Under the pieces are notes generated by a model. The model worked only from the letters and a program-made list of their open reading frames with translations. It ran no database searches and was not told the origin of the DNA. The translations under genes were made by a program, and so were the position numbers. Positions 15,093-24,474 of a stretch of DNA of 64,000 bases are shown piece after piece (the stretch's first letter is position 1; each line of letters begins with the position of its first letter). This DNA comes from JACVRM01 sp963809765 (GTDB taxonomy: Bacteria > Actinomycetota > Thermoleophilia > Gaiellales > Gaiellaceae), in the NCBI GenBank assembly GCA_963809765.1, contig CAWEKT010000003.1:186001-250000 (forward strand), in the 5' to 3' direction.

Positions 15093-17097
15093 GGGCGTAC
15101 GGCAGCCGGCGCCTGTGCGTAGCGGAGGGCGAGGCGGCGCTGCTCGCGCGCGTCGGGCCACATCACGACCGCAGAGCCGAGCAGGAAGACGAGGCCGGCG
15201 AGCCAGATCAGGTTCACGAGCGGCTTGACCGACGCCTCGAGGCGGACGCCGCCGCCGCGCGGGAAGTCGTCGGCGTTGAGGAAGAGATCCTCGCCGGTGA
15301 GCAAGTCGCTGCGGATCGCGACCTCGCGCGAGACCTGCTGCTCGGCGAGGTAGCGAGTTCTTGCCGGCTCGAGCGTGCCGAGGTCGTCGCCGCGGCGCTG
15401 GACGGTGATGAGCGCGCGCCGCTCGACCGCGTTGTCGCCCTGGCGGTCGACGGTCTCGCGGTAGGTAGGCGGTAGTCGCCGACGACCATCGAGTCGCCGG
15501 GCGTGCGCAGCACCGCCTCGCGCTTCGTGTCGTAGGCGCTCGAGCCGACGACGCCGATGGCGAGCAGCACGATGGCGGCATGGACGATGTAGCCGCCGTA
15601 GCGCCGGCGGTTGCGGCCGATCAGCGACGAGCAGCGCCGACCCCCAACCCTCGTGCGCAGTCGCGTGGCGGGCGCTCGTGCCGCGCGCGAACTCGTAGCG
15701 CGATCGATGGCCAGGACGAAGGCCGAGAAGGTGTAGCCGACGAGGCCGGGCAGCGACGAGCCGGCGCCGAGCGACGAGCAGGAGCCCGCCGGTCGCCAGC
15801 GCCGACCGCCGGCGGGCCAGGCGAACGTGCGGCCGAGCGAGCGCGAGCGAGGCGCGCCGCCACGCGACGAGCGGCCCGATGCCCATCAGCAGCAGCAGCG
15901 GCAGCCCGAAGACGCGCGAGGAAGAAGTTGAAGTAGGGCGGCCCGACGGTCACCGTCTCGCCGCGCACCGCCTCGGAGACGAGCGGGTAGACGACGCCCC
16001 AGAGGATGGTCAGGCAGAGCGCGACGAGCAGCAGGTTGTTGTAGAGGAACGTCGCCTCGCGCGAGACGACCGACTCGAGCCGCGTGCGCGAGCGCAGCAG
16101 GTCGATGCGGCTCAGGACGATCGGCGACGGAGGCCGCGGTGACGAAGCGTGATGAAGCCGAGGAACCAGGGGCCGATCGAGCTCTCGGTGAAGGAGTGGA
16201 TCGAGTTGAGGATCGCCCGAGCGCGTCAGGAAGGTGCCGAAGAGCGAGAGGCAGAACGCGCCGATGCACCAGCGCGACGTTCCAGATCTTCAGCATCCCG
16301 CGCTTCTCCTGGATCATCACCGAGTGCAGGAACGCGGTGGCCGCCAGCCAGGGCATGAGCGCGGCGTTCTCGACCGGGTCCCACGCGTAGTAGCCGCCCC
16401 AGCCGATCTCGACGTAGGCCCAGTGGGCGCCGAGCAGCTGGCCGACGCCGAGGAACATCCAGGCGAAGAGCGTCCAGCGCCGCGTGGCCACGATCCAGAG
16501 CTCGTCGCCGCGGCGGGCGAGCAGCGCGCCAATGGCGAACGCGAACGGGATGGTCAGGCCGACGTAGCCCAGGTACAGGAGCGGCGGGTGGGCGAGCATG
16601 TACGGGTTCTGCAGGCTCGGGTTGAGGCCCATGCCGTCGGCGGGAGCCGCCTGGGTCGCGAAGGGGCTCGCGACGGCGACGAGCAGAAAGGCGAAGAAGG
16701 CGCCGACGACTCCGAGCACGGGCACGACCCAGGGCAGGAGCACCCTGGCCGCGCGGCGCGTGAAGAGCACGACGACCGCGGAGAGGGTGGTCAGGATCAG
16801 CAGCCAGAGCAGCAGCGACCCCTCCTGGCCGCTCCAGAGCGACGCTGCCGCATACCCGTCCGGCAGCGCGAGGCTCGTGTGCTCGGCGACGTAGCGGAAC
16901 GAGAAGTCGCGGCGGAGGTGCGCCACGAGCAGCACGACGGTCGCGAGCGCGGTCGCGGCGAACGCGCCCACGATCGCGTTGCGGGCCGAGGCGGCGAGCC
17001 GCCGGCGTCCTCGCCAGGCCGCGTAGGCGCCGGCCCCGACCGCCCAGAGCTCGAGGCCGAGCGCGACGATCAGGGCGGAGCGGCCGAGCTCAGCCAT
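15089..17097 (-). CDS. ccmF: Cytochrome c-type biogenesis protein CcmF (frameshifted)
   Basis: About 669 residues, the usual size. CcmF is the multi-spanning membrane haem lyase of system I. The N-terminal half is intact: SLWSGQEGSLLLWLLILTTL, the ARP-type block LNPSLQNPYMLAHPPLLYLG, and the haem-handling signature WGGYYAWDPVENAALMPW. The C-terminal half reads only after several frame changes between about 16270 and 15480, and ends with the typical VKPLVNLIWLAGLVFLLGSA helix. Indels cluster in GC-rich runs and look like errors. The ATG at 17097 is 60 bp after the ccmE stop. ccmE-ccmF-ccmI order is compact; ccmA-D and a thioredoxin-like ccmG are not in this window. Confidence 0.88.
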
Positions 17098-17156
17098 GCC
17101 GTCCCGGCCTGGCGCCGACAGGCTTGGTGCTGGTCGCGGTCACGGCCGTCGCCGCG

Positions 17157-17563
17157 CTACCGCTGCTCGGCTTGCTTCTCGCCGCTGTACTTCGACGGGC
17201 ACTTGGTGACCATGGTGCCCGGCTCGCCGTGGAAGACCCCGTTTCGGAGCTCGCCGCGGAGGTAGAGCTCGCGGCCCGGCTTGAACTGGTCGGGCGGCGT
17301 GTCCGGATAGCGGACGAGGATCGCAGTCGACCCCTCGCGATCCCTCAGCCGGAAGCGAACGCCTTCACCGCGGAGCTGCTGGACCGAGCCTCTGCGCGAC
17401 CTTTCCCGGTGAGCACGACCTCGCCCGTGCGTCCGCGCAGCTCGCTCGGCTGCAGCTGCGGCGTCCCGCCGCCCGCGATCGCCACGTAGACGAGGAAGAC
17501 CGCCAGCACGCCGGCGACCGACAGGGCGAGGATCAGGCGCGCCGGATTGCGCGTTCGAGCCAC
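17157..17563 (-). CDS. ccmE: Cytochrome c maturation protein CcmE, Cys-type (one frameshift)
   Basis: About 135 residues. CcmE is a membrane-anchored haem chaperone that binds haem covalently and passes it to CcmF. One N-terminal helix (ARLILALSVAGVLAVFLVYV) is followed by the OB-fold: LRGRTGEVVLTGKGR, FRLRDREGSTAILVRYPDTP, and ELYLRGELRNGVFHGEPGTM. The haem-binding motif is KCPSKY, i.e. CxxxY, where proteobacterial CcmE has HxxxY; the Cys form is known from archaea and some Gram-positive and sulfate-reducing bacteria. The frame shifts once near 17385. The GTG start has a TAGAAT box 6 nt upstream, so this is the head of the ccm transcript. Confidence 0.85.
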
Positions 17564-17569
17564 GGGGCG

Positions 17570-17575
17570 ATTCTA
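17570..17575 (-). promoter_or_regulatory. -10 box TAGAAT of ccmE
   Basis: Minus-strand TAGAAT, 6 nt before the GTG at 17563; leaderless layout. Confidence 0.55.
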
Positions 17576-17624
17576 GCCCTCGGCCGACGGACCGCCTCAG
17601 ACCGCGCGGGAACCGTCGGGGTGC

Positions 17625-17867
17625 TTAGGTCTGCTCGGCGGGCGCCGGCCGGCGGCCGGGAACGCGGTAGCCGTGCTCCTCGCAGAGCGCCCCCGGCGTG
17701 TCCTCGGTCAGGGCGTCGCAGTAGCCCTTGCCGAACGCCGCGCGCATGAAGGCACCGACGACCTCGACGTTCCACTCGGTCACGTCGCAGGCCTCTCGCC
17801 AGAGGTCGCTCAGGCGCAGGTCGATGTCCAGCTCGAGAAGCTCGATGCGGGTTGGGCGCTGTGCCAT
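17625..17867 (-). CDS. Small hypothetical protein
   Basis: 80 residues, intact, not recognised. Acidic helical N-terminus (RIELLELDIDLRLSDLWREA) followed by CDVTEWNVEVVGAFMRAAFG, KGYCDALTEDTPGALCEEHG and a Pro-rich tail. Three cysteines without a clear metal spacing. The ATG at 17867 is fixed by a TACGCT box 7 nt upstream. It is divergent from the TIM-barrel gene and upstream of ccmE on the same strand. No function can be assigned. Confidence 0.55.
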   Translation of the reverse strand: MAQRPTRIELLELDIDLRLSDLWREACDVTEWNVEVVGAFMRAAFGKGYCDALTEDTPGALCEEHGYRVPGRRPAPAEQT

Positions 17868-17874
17868 GCAAATC

Positions 17875-17880
17875 AGCGTA
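17875..17880 (-). promoter_or_regulatory. -10 box TACGCT of the 80-residue protein gene
   Basis: Minus-strand TACGCT, 7 nt before the ATG at 17867. Confidence 0.5.
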
Positions 17881-17981
17881 GGAAGGGGGTCGGACGGCAC
17901 CTGAGAGGCGGTTCGCGACACATGGCACGAGGCCATTTTCGAGGACTCGCGCGTGGCTGCCCGCCGCCGTGCCCGCTCGGC

Positions 17982-17987
17982 TAGCGT
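17982..17987 (+). promoter_or_regulatory. -10 box TAGCGT of the TIM-barrel gene
   Basis: TAGCGT, 6 nt before the GTG at 17994; leaderless layout. Confidence 0.45.
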
Positions 17988-17993
17988 GGCCGC

Positions 17994-18818
17994 GTGGGCG
18001 AGATCCGCTTCGGCCCGGCCCGCGTGCCCTCACAGGAGAGCCCCGAGCAGGCGATCGCGCTCCTGCAGGAGCGCGGCTACACCGCCTCGGAGATCGACTT
18101 CGAGGGCGGCTTCTGGATGGACTACCCGTGGGCCGAGCGCTTCGGCGAGCTGGCGCGCGAGGCGGGGATCGTGCTCTCGGTGCATGCGCCGCTGCCGGCG
18201 TTCCTGGGCCACGTCGACCGCGGCAAGAAGTTCAAGATGGCGCTCGGGATGCTCGACCACACGGCCGGCATCGCGGTCACGTGCGGCGCGGAGGTGGTCG
18301 TGTTCCACCCGGGCTTCCTGCTCGGGCGCGAGCGGGAGCAGGCGCTCGCCGACGTGGTCTCCCAGCTCGGCGACCTGCACGAGCGGCTCGAGGGGAAGGG
18401 TCGGCTGGTGCCCTTCGGCGTCGAGGTGATGGGCCGAGTGCGGGAGCTCGGCACCGCCGACGACGTGTTCGCGATCTCCGAGCAGACGGGCTGGGTGCGC
18501 CCGGTCGTCGACTTCGCCCACCTGCACGCGACGAGCGACGGCGCGTTCACGGACGTCGACTCGTTCGCGGCCGTCCTCGAGCGCGCCGACGAGCTGCTCG
18601 AGCCCGGCGCGCCGTTCCACATCCACTTCTCGGACATCGCCTATGCGAACCGCAACGAGACGAAGCACCTGCCCTACGGCGAGGGCACGCTGCGTGCGGA
18701 GCCGCTGGCTGACGCGCTCGCACGCTTCGACCGCCCCGCGACCGTGATCAGCGAGTCGCCCGACGAGACGTCGCACCAGGCGATCCGGGCGACGCTGCTC
18801 GCCACCGCCGGCGCCTGA
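17994..18818 (+). CDS. AP endonuclease 2-type TIM barrel (endonuclease IV-like)
   Basis: 274 residues of the xylose-isomerase-like/endonuclease IV barrel. Metal-site residues fit the Nfo layout: SVHAPLPAFLG (His), VVFHPGFLLG (His), PFGVEVMG (Glu), VVDFAHLHA (Asp, His), FHIHFSDI (His) and the final ISESPDETS (Glu/Asp). Endonuclease IV removes 3' blocks and cuts abasic sites; relatives with this fold are sugar isomerases. The family in actinobacteria is usually annotated as Nfo-like, and the HPG and HxHFSD motifs agree. The GTG start follows a TAGCGT box. Stands alone on the plus strand. Confidence 0.78.
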   Translation: MGEIRFGPARVPSQESPEQAIALLQERGYTASEIDFEGGFWMDYPWAERFGELAREAGIVLSVHAPLPAFLGHVDRGKKFKMALGMLDHTAGIAVTCGAEVVVFHPGFLLGREREQALADVVSQLGDLHERLEGKGRLVPFGVEVMGRVRELGTADDVFAISEQTGWVRPVVDFAHLHATSDGAFTDVDSFAAVLERADELLEPGAPFHIHFSDIAYANRNETKHLPYGEGTLRAEPLADALARFDRPATVISESPDETSHQAIRATLLATAGA

Positions 18819-19023
18819 CGCCTCCGCGCCTGAGCCCGTCGGCAATCGAGGACCTCGCCGAGCCCGTTCGGGCGCAGGGGTCCTCCCCGTGCCGCGACGT
18901 CCAGAGCGCTGCCCGGCCGGGCCTCGGCACCGCAGCGTACGGAGCCATGCGGCCCTGCGAAACCCCTGTGGACAACTTGTGACACTTCTGCCACGAAGGC
19001 CATGTCCTCGCGCGACACTTTTA

Positions 19024-19034
19024 GGGACAGTCCC
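19024..19034. repeat. GGGAC-A-GTCCC palindrome
   Basis: Perfect 5-bp arms around one base in the 288-bp gap 18819-19106 between two convergent genes; the same motif class recurs at 31641, 41971 (GGGTC-A-GACCC), 57469 and 63750. Nothing else is recognisable in the gap. Confidence 0.5.
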
Positions 19035-19106
19035 GGGTCTTGGCTCACGCTGGTGCTCGCGAGCCGAGGAAGCGCTCGCGGTCTCGGTCGGGAGAGCGGC
19101 CGCGAG

Positions 19107-22061
19107 CTAGGCGACGGGCTCGGCCGCCGGCGTGCCGGGGCGGAGCGGCTCGGGGCGGAGCTCGGTGAGCCGCGCCTCGTACGGAGTCGCGTCGGCGGGC
19201 CGCCGGTCACGGAGATACGGCACGTAGGACTCGAGGATCTCGAGCTCGGTGCGCTTGAAGTCGGTCGACCTGATCTGAGTAAGAGCCTCGGTGTAGAGCC
19301 CGTCCGCTTCGTCGTCACGGTCCTGGGCCGCACGCAGCTCGGCCAGCGCGAGTGAGGTCGTGGCGAGCGAGGTTGCGTCCTGCGGCCCGACCGTCTCCTG
19401 AGCCTCGAGCGCGAAGCTCTCTGCCTCGTCGAGCTTGCCCTGCCTGGTGAGCGCCTGGGCGAGCAGCCGCTGGCTCTCGCACAGGGTGGCTCGGTCCTCG
19501 ATCGACTTGAGCAGCTTCACGGACTTGCGCAGCATCTGCTCCGCCCGCGCCGGCTCCTCCTGCGCGAGGGCGAGCACGCCGAGGTAGTTGACCGTGCGGC
19601 CGAGCGCCCACGTCTTGCCCACCTCCGCGAGCAGATCCCTCGCCTCCTGCAAGTACGACTCGGCGTGGTCGAGCTCTCCGAGCTGGAGGTGGTAGAGGCC
19701 GGCGAAGCGCAGCACGACGCCGAGCGTCCCGGCGCTGCCGCTCGCGCGTGCGAGCTCCAGCGCCTCGTCGATGCCGACCTTGGCGTCGTCGAGCTGCAGG
19801 CGCGCGAGGTGGGCCGAGGCTGTGGTGGCTGCAGCGTGCGCCTCGAGGTCCGGGCGATCCAGCGTCCGGGCGAGCGCTCGTAGCTCCTCGGCGAGGCTCG
19901 CGTACTCGTCGAGGTCACCCGTCGCCCAGACGATGCCGGTGCGCGCGCCGATGGCGTTGTAGCGGAAGACGTCCGGCTCGGGCAGGAGCGCCAGCGCCTG
20001 GTCGGAGAGCTCGCGTGCCCGCGAGACGTTCCCGTGGCGGAGCGACGTCACCTCGGCGAGCGCGGCGAGCGACATCGCCTCGATCTTCGTATTGCCCTCC
20101 TTGCGGGCGAGCGCCAGCACCTTCTCGGCCTCGCGCTCGAGCGTGGGCAGGTCGGAGAGTCGCCAGGCCGCGCGCGCCGCTGCATACCGGCGCTCGAGCG
20201 TGGGCTCGAGCTCGACCGATCGGAGCAGCAGGTTGCGCGCCGAGCGGTTCGCCTCGCGCGAGAGCGCCCGTAGTCCGGCGTGCTCGAGCGCGGCGGCCGC
20301 CTTGGCGGCGAGCTCGGGCGGCGCGGACCCGTCGAGCTCGGCCAGCAGGGTGGCGGCCCGGTCGAGGTGGTACGCGCGGATCTCGAGCAGCTCGTCGCCC
20401 GCCCGCTCGGCCAGCCAGCCGGAGAAGGACTGGTGCAGCTGGGCCCGCGCGTGCTTCGAGAGCCCGCCGTAGGCGACCTCGCGGAAGAGGACGTGCTTGA
20501 AGCGGAACGCGGTCTCGTCCGAGAGTGTGGAACGCGACTCGGCCGCGATGTACTCGCGGACGAGCAGCGTCTCCATCACCTCGTCGAACTCCGCCATGTC
20601 CGGCGACAGGTGGACGAGGGCGCCCTCCCAGAAGGTCCGCCCCATCACCGCGGCGCGCTGCAACACCGTCTTCGCGGCGGGCGGCAGCCGGTCGATGCGG
20701 GCCGCGATCAGGGCCTGCAGCGTGTCGGGGATGCGCGCGGTCGAGCCGTTGCGGCCCTGCTCCGCCAGCATGCGCACCGTCTCCTCGACGTACAGCGGGT
20801 TGCCTTCCGACTTGTCGAGCACGGCGCGCGTCAGCTCGGGGTCGACGTTCCGCTCGCGCAGGAGCGCGTCGACGAGCGCCTCGCCGTCGGTGGCGCCGAG
20901 GGGCTCGAGCTCGACGGCCATCGAGCGCACGCGCCCGCCGGCCCACTCGGGGCGCACCTCGAGCAGGTCGAGCCGGGCGAGGCAGACGATCAGGAGCGGC
21001 GTCTCGCGCACCCATTCGGTCAGGTGCTCGATCAGCTCGAGCAGCGGCTCCTCGGCCCAGTGGATGTCCTCGAAGACGAGCACGAGCGGCCGCACCTCCG
21101 CGAGCCGCTCGACGAAGGCTCGCGCGGCCCAGGCGATCTCGTTCTGGCTGCGCTCGCCGTGGACGGCCTCGAGCAGCCCGATGCCGATGCCTAGCAGGTC
21201 GGCGACCGCCTCCGCCGGGCAGCACTGGCGGAGCTTCTCGATCGCGACGTCGAGCGGGTCGTCGTCGGCGATGCCGCTCGACTCCTTCACCATCTCGGCC
21301 AGCGGCCAGTAGGTCACGCTCTCGCCGTAGGGCAGCGCCCGACCGGTGAGCACCGTCGCGTCCTCGATCGAGTCGATGAACTCCCTCGCGAGCCGGGTCT
21401 TGCCGATGCCCGGGTCGCCGTAGATCGTGATCAGGTGCGCGCGGCGGTCACGGAGCGCGCGCGTGTACGTGTTCTGCATCAGCTCGAACTCGGCCTCGCG
21501 GCCGACGAACGGCGCCTCGAGCCCGGGCCTGCCCGGCCTGCCCTCGACCACGCGCTCGACCTTCCAGGCCCACACCGGCTCGTCGCGGCCCTCGAGCGTC
21601 AGCGGCCCCAGGTCGCCGAGCTCGACGACGCCGAGCGTCAGGCGCTGCGTGGCGGGACCGATGCGGATCTCGTTCGGCTCGGCCGACTGCTGCAGCCGGG
21701 CGGCGATGTTGACCGCATCCCCGGTCGCGAACGTCGACTCGACGTCGTCGACGACGACCTCGCCCGACTCGATGCCGATCCGCACCTGCAGCCCGAGCGC
21801 GTCGACCGCCACCAGCACGGCACAGGCGGCGCGCAGAGCGCGCTCGGCGTCGTCCTCGTGCGCCTGCGGGATCCCGAACGCGGCCAGCACGGCGTCGCCG
21901 GCGAACTTCTCGACCTTGCCCCCGTGCTGCGTGACGCAGTCGGAGACGCTCTCGAAGAACCGGTCGATCCGCCGGCGCGCGACCTCGGGGTCCGACTGCG
22001 CGACGAGCGCCGACGAGCCGACGATGTCGACGAACATGACGGTCGCGAGCTTTCGCTCCAC
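19107..22061 (-). CDS. Class III adenylate/guanylate cyclase fused to AAA-like ATPase and TPR repeats
   Basis: 984 residues in three parts. Residues 1-165 are a class III cyclase domain (KLATVMFVDIVGSSALVAQS, KVEKFAGDAVLAAFGIPQAH, ATGDAVNIAARLQQSAEPNE); both metal-binding Asp are present. Residues 190-480 form a STAND-type NTPase: P-loop IYGDPGIGKTRLAREF and Walker B VLVFEDIHWAEEPLLELI. The rest is a long TPR array (LALAQEEPARAEQMLRKSVK and similar). This architecture is a frequent actinobacterial signalling protein with undefined input. I start at the GTG at 22061, not 22067, because a TACAAT box then sits at the window's usual 7-nt spacing. Intact. Confidence 0.9.
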   Translation of the reverse strand: MERKLATVMFVDIVGSSALVAQSDPEVARRRIDRFFESVSDCVTQHGGKVEKFAGDAVLAAFGIPQAHEDDAERALRAACAVLVAVDALGLQVRIGIESGEVVVDDVESTFATGDAVNIAARLQQSAEPNEIRIGPATQRLTLGVVELGDLGPLTLEGRDEPVWAWKVERVVEGRPGRPGLEAPFVGREAEFELMQNTYTRALRDRRAHLITIYGDPGIGKTRLAREFIDSIEDATVLTGRALPYGESVTYWPLAEMVKESSGIADDDPLDVAIEKLRQCCPAEAVADLLGIGIGLLEAVHGERSQNEIAWAARAFVERLAEVRPLVLVFEDIHWAEEPLLELIEHLTEWVRETPLLIVCLARLDLLEVRPEWAGGRVRSMAVELEPLGATDGEALVDALLRERNVDPELTRAVLDKSEGNPLYVEETVRMLAEQGRNGSTARIPDTLQALIAARIDRLPPAAKTVLQRAAVMGRTFWEGALVHLSPDMAEFDEVMETLLVREYIAAESRSTLSDETAFRFKHVLFREVAYGGLSKHARAQLHQSFSGWLAERAGDELLEIRAYHLDRAATLLAELDGSAPPELAAKAAAALEHAGLRALSREANRSARNLLLRSVELEPTLERRYAAARAAWRLSDLPTLEREAEKVLALARKEGNTKIEAMSLAALAEVTSLRHGNVSRARELSDQALALLPEPDVFRYNAIGARTGIVWATGDLDEYASLAEELRALARTLDRPDLEAHAAATTASAHLARLQLDDAKVGIDEALELARASGSAGTLGVVLRFAGLYHLQLGELDHAESYLQEARDLLAEVGKTWALGRTVNYLGVLALAQEEPARAEQMLRKSVKLLKSIEDRATLCESQRLLAQALTRQGKLDEAESFALEAQETVGPQDATSLATTSLALAELRAAQDRDDEADGLYTEALTQIRSTDFKRTELEILESYVPYLRDRRPADATPYEARLTELRPEPLRPGTPAAEPVA

Positions 22062-22068
22062 GCTCACG

Positions 22069-22074
22069 ATTGTA
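22069..22074 (-). promoter_or_regulatory. -10 box TACAAT of the cyclase-ATPase gene
   Basis: Minus-strand TACAAT, close to consensus TATAAT, 7 nt before the GTG at 22061. It decides the start codon: the alternative GTG at 22067 would be only 1 nt away. Confidence 0.55.
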
Positions 22075-22181
22075 GAAACGCGCGCGGGTGGCCCGGGCTT
22101 CCCGGCGAAAGCGTTTAAACCTGGCGGCGCGATGGGTAGGCGCGATGCATCCTCGTCCACCACCACTGAAGGGGGTTGCAC

Positions 22182-23076
22182 ATGCGGCAGTTCCTGCCTG
22201 CCATCGGCGTCGTGTTGTCGCCTCGCTGGCTCCGGCATCCGGCCAGCGCTGCCGAGCACTACGTCTCGACCGAGCGTGCTGGCGCATCCCGCTCATCGGC
22301 ATCCAGTTGCGCACTGCCCGGACTACAACACCGATTCAAGCCGCGGTCGACCGCGGCGGCCCGACGGGTGACACGAATCGTTGTTTGCGACGGCGTTTAC
22401 CGCGAGCAGGTGACGGTCGCCAAGGAACTCTGCGTCTGCTTGGAAGCGGCAACGCGGTGATCCAAGGCTCCCGGCCGCTGCCCCTGGCCGGTGACGGCGA
22501 CATCGTCACGATCAGCGGACGCAGCGTTGTGATGTCCGGATTCGTCGTCCGTGGACCCGGGCCAACGACGTGCGACGGTCTGCGCGCGGGCATCCGCGTC
22601 CGGGACAACGGCACGCTGGACCTGAGCTTCACGCAGATCCGAGACATCTTCGAACTGGAGAACGGGCTGCTCTCCGGTTGCCAGAACGGCGACGGCATCC
22701 GTGTCGGCCAGCGCGCGGGCGATGGCGAGTCCGGCCGGCTGATCGCGGACAACGTGACGGTTACCAGTCGCAGAAGAACGGGATCACCGTTGATGGCCCC
22801 GGCACGACGGCGAAGATCACGAACACGACCGTCACCGGCTGGGGACCGACGACCCGGATCGCCCAGAACGGCATCCAGGTCTCGCGCGGCGCGAGCGCCA
22901 CGATCTCCACGTCGACGATCCGCGACCACGACTACACGCCGAAGTCAGTTGTGGCCTGCGGCCTGCTCTGGTTCGACGCGGCCGGCGTGAACGACGACAC
23001 CAACGTCTACCTCGCCAACGAGCGCGACAAGTGCGGCTTCAACGGCCGCGGCGGCACGTACGAAGGCGCTCCATAA
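22182..23076 (+). CDS. Secreted right-handed beta-helix protein (frameshifted)
   Basis: About 297 residues. It starts MRQFLPAIG after GAAGGGGGTTGCAC, a clear ribosome site, and the N-terminus reads as a secretion signal followed by AEHYVSTERA. The body shows parallel beta-helix rungs: IVVCDGVYREQVTVAKELCV, DIVTISGRSVVMSGFVVRGP, IRVRDNGTLDLSFTQIRDIF, ITVDGPGTTAKITNTTVTGW and IQVSRGASATISTSTIRDHD. Such folds occur in pectate lyases and other polysaccharide-active or adhesive proteins; no catalytic residues are evident. The frame breaks several times between 22215 and 22470 and once near 22767. Cysteines near both ends may pair. Confidence 0.7.
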
Positions 23077-23117
23077 CCCAAGCCGTATCCGGGAGGCGGG
23101 CTGCGGCCCGCCTCCCG

Positions 23118-23123
23118 TAGCAT
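23118..23123 (+). promoter_or_regulatory. -10 box TAGCAT of manB
   Basis: TAGCAT, 7 nt before the ATG at 23131; leaderless layout. Confidence 0.5.
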
Positions 23124-23130
23124 CGCCGCG

Positions 23131-24474
23131 ATGCTCGATCCCAAGGTCTTCAAGGCCTACGACATCCGCGGCATGTACCGGACGGAGCTCGACGAGGACG
23201 GTGCGCGCGCGGTCGGCCGCGCCTACGTCGAGCACTTCGAGCCGAAGCGCATCGCCGTCGGGCGCGACATGCGGGTCTCCTCGCCGGCAATGGCGCAGGC
23301 GCTGATCGAGGGGGCGACGGATGCCGGCGCCGACGTGGTCGACATCGGGATGGTCGGGACCGAGATGGTCTACTTCGCGGTCGACTCGCTCGGGCTCGAC
23401 GGCGGCATCGCCGTCACCGCCTCCCACAATCCCAAGGAGTACACCGGCATGAAGGTCGTCCGGCGCGGAGCCCTACCCGTCGGCGGCGACTCGGGGCTGC
23501 TCGAGATCCGCGACCGGGCACTTGCTGCGGACGGGACTCCGTCCGCCGGCCGCAAGGGTGAGGTGACGCAGGCCGACGTCTTCCCCGGCTTTGTCGAACG
23601 CGTGCTCTCTTTCGTCGACGTCGAGGCGATCCGGCCGCTCAAAGTCGTGATCGATGCCGCCAACGGGATGGCCGGCGTGATGCTGCCGCCGACACTCGAA
23701 CGGCTGCCGCTCGACACGGTGCGCTGCTTCTTCGAGCCCGACGGCACCTTCCCGAACCACGAGCCGAACCCGCTGCTGCCCGAGAACCGCGAGTTCATCG
23801 TCAAGCGCACGCTCGAGGAGCGCGCCGACCTCGGAGTCGCGTACGACGGCGACGCCGACCGGTGCTTCTTCGTCGACGACAGCGGCGACTTCGTCCCCGG
23901 CGACTTCATCACCGCCCTGCTGGCCGAGTCGATCCTCGAGAAGGCCCCTGGTGGCAAGGTGCTCTACGACGTCCGCGCAAGCCGCGCCGTGCCGGAGGCG
24001 ATCGAGCGCGCGGGCGGCGTGCCGCTCGTCAACCGCGTCGGGCACGCGTTCTTCAAACACCGCATGCGCGAGGAGGGCGCGGTCTTCGGCGGCGAGGTCT
24101 CGGCGCACTACTACTTCCGCGACTTCTCGCAGGCCGACTCGGGCGTCGTCCCGTTCCTGCTCATGGTCGAGCTGCTCTCCAAACGCGGCCGGCCGCTCTC
24201 CGAGCTGCTGCGCCCCTACCGCGAGCGCTACTTCCTGACCGGGGAGATCAACACGCCGGTCGCCGACGTGCCGCTGAAGCTCCAGGAGCTCAAGGAACGC
24301 TATGCGGACGCCCGCATCTCGCACCTCGACGGCGTCTCCGTCGACTACGACGACTGGCACTTCAACGTGCGGCCGTCGAACACCGAGCCGCTGCTGCGGC
24401 TCAACCTCGAAGCGCTCTCCGAGGACGAGATGGAGCGTCGTCGCGACGAGGTGCTCGAGCTGATCCGCTCGTGA
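23131..24474 (+). CDS. manB: Phosphomannomutase/phosphoglucomutase
   Basis: 447 residues, full length. It interconverts hexose 6- and 1-phosphates, feeding GDP-mannose and cell-wall glycans. Signatures in order: FKAYDIRGMYRTEL, the phosphoserine loop IAVTASHNPKEYTGMK, the metal loop LGVAYDGDADRCFFVDD, the sugar-binding FGGEVSAHYYFRDF (GEVSAHYYFRD is the mannose-type form) and the phosphate loop VRPSNTEPLLRLNLEA. The last element is the C-terminal domain. Coupled downstream to the P1 peptidase gene by a GTGA overlap, though no functional link is obvious. Confidence 0.93.
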   Translation: MLDPKVFKAYDIRGMYRTELDEDGARAVGRAYVEHFEPKRIAVGRDMRVSSPAMAQALIEGATDAGADVVDIGMVGTEMVYFAVDSLGLDGGIAVTASHNPKEYTGMKVVRRGALPVGGDSGLLEIRDRALAADGTPSAGRKGEVTQADVFPGFVERVLSFVDVEAIRPLKVVIDAANGMAGVMLPPTLERLPLDTVRCFFEPDGTFPNHEPNPLLPENREFIVKRTLEERADLGVAYDGDADRCFFVDDSGDFVPGDFITALLAESILEKAPGGKVLYDVRASRAVPEAIERAGGVPLVNRVGHAFFKHRMREEGAVFGGEVSAHYYFRDFSQADSGVVPFLLMVELLSKRGRPLSELLRPYRERYFLTGEINTPVADVPLKLQELKERYADARISHLDGVSVDYDDWHFNVRPSNTEPLLRLNLEALSEDEMERRRDEVLELIRS

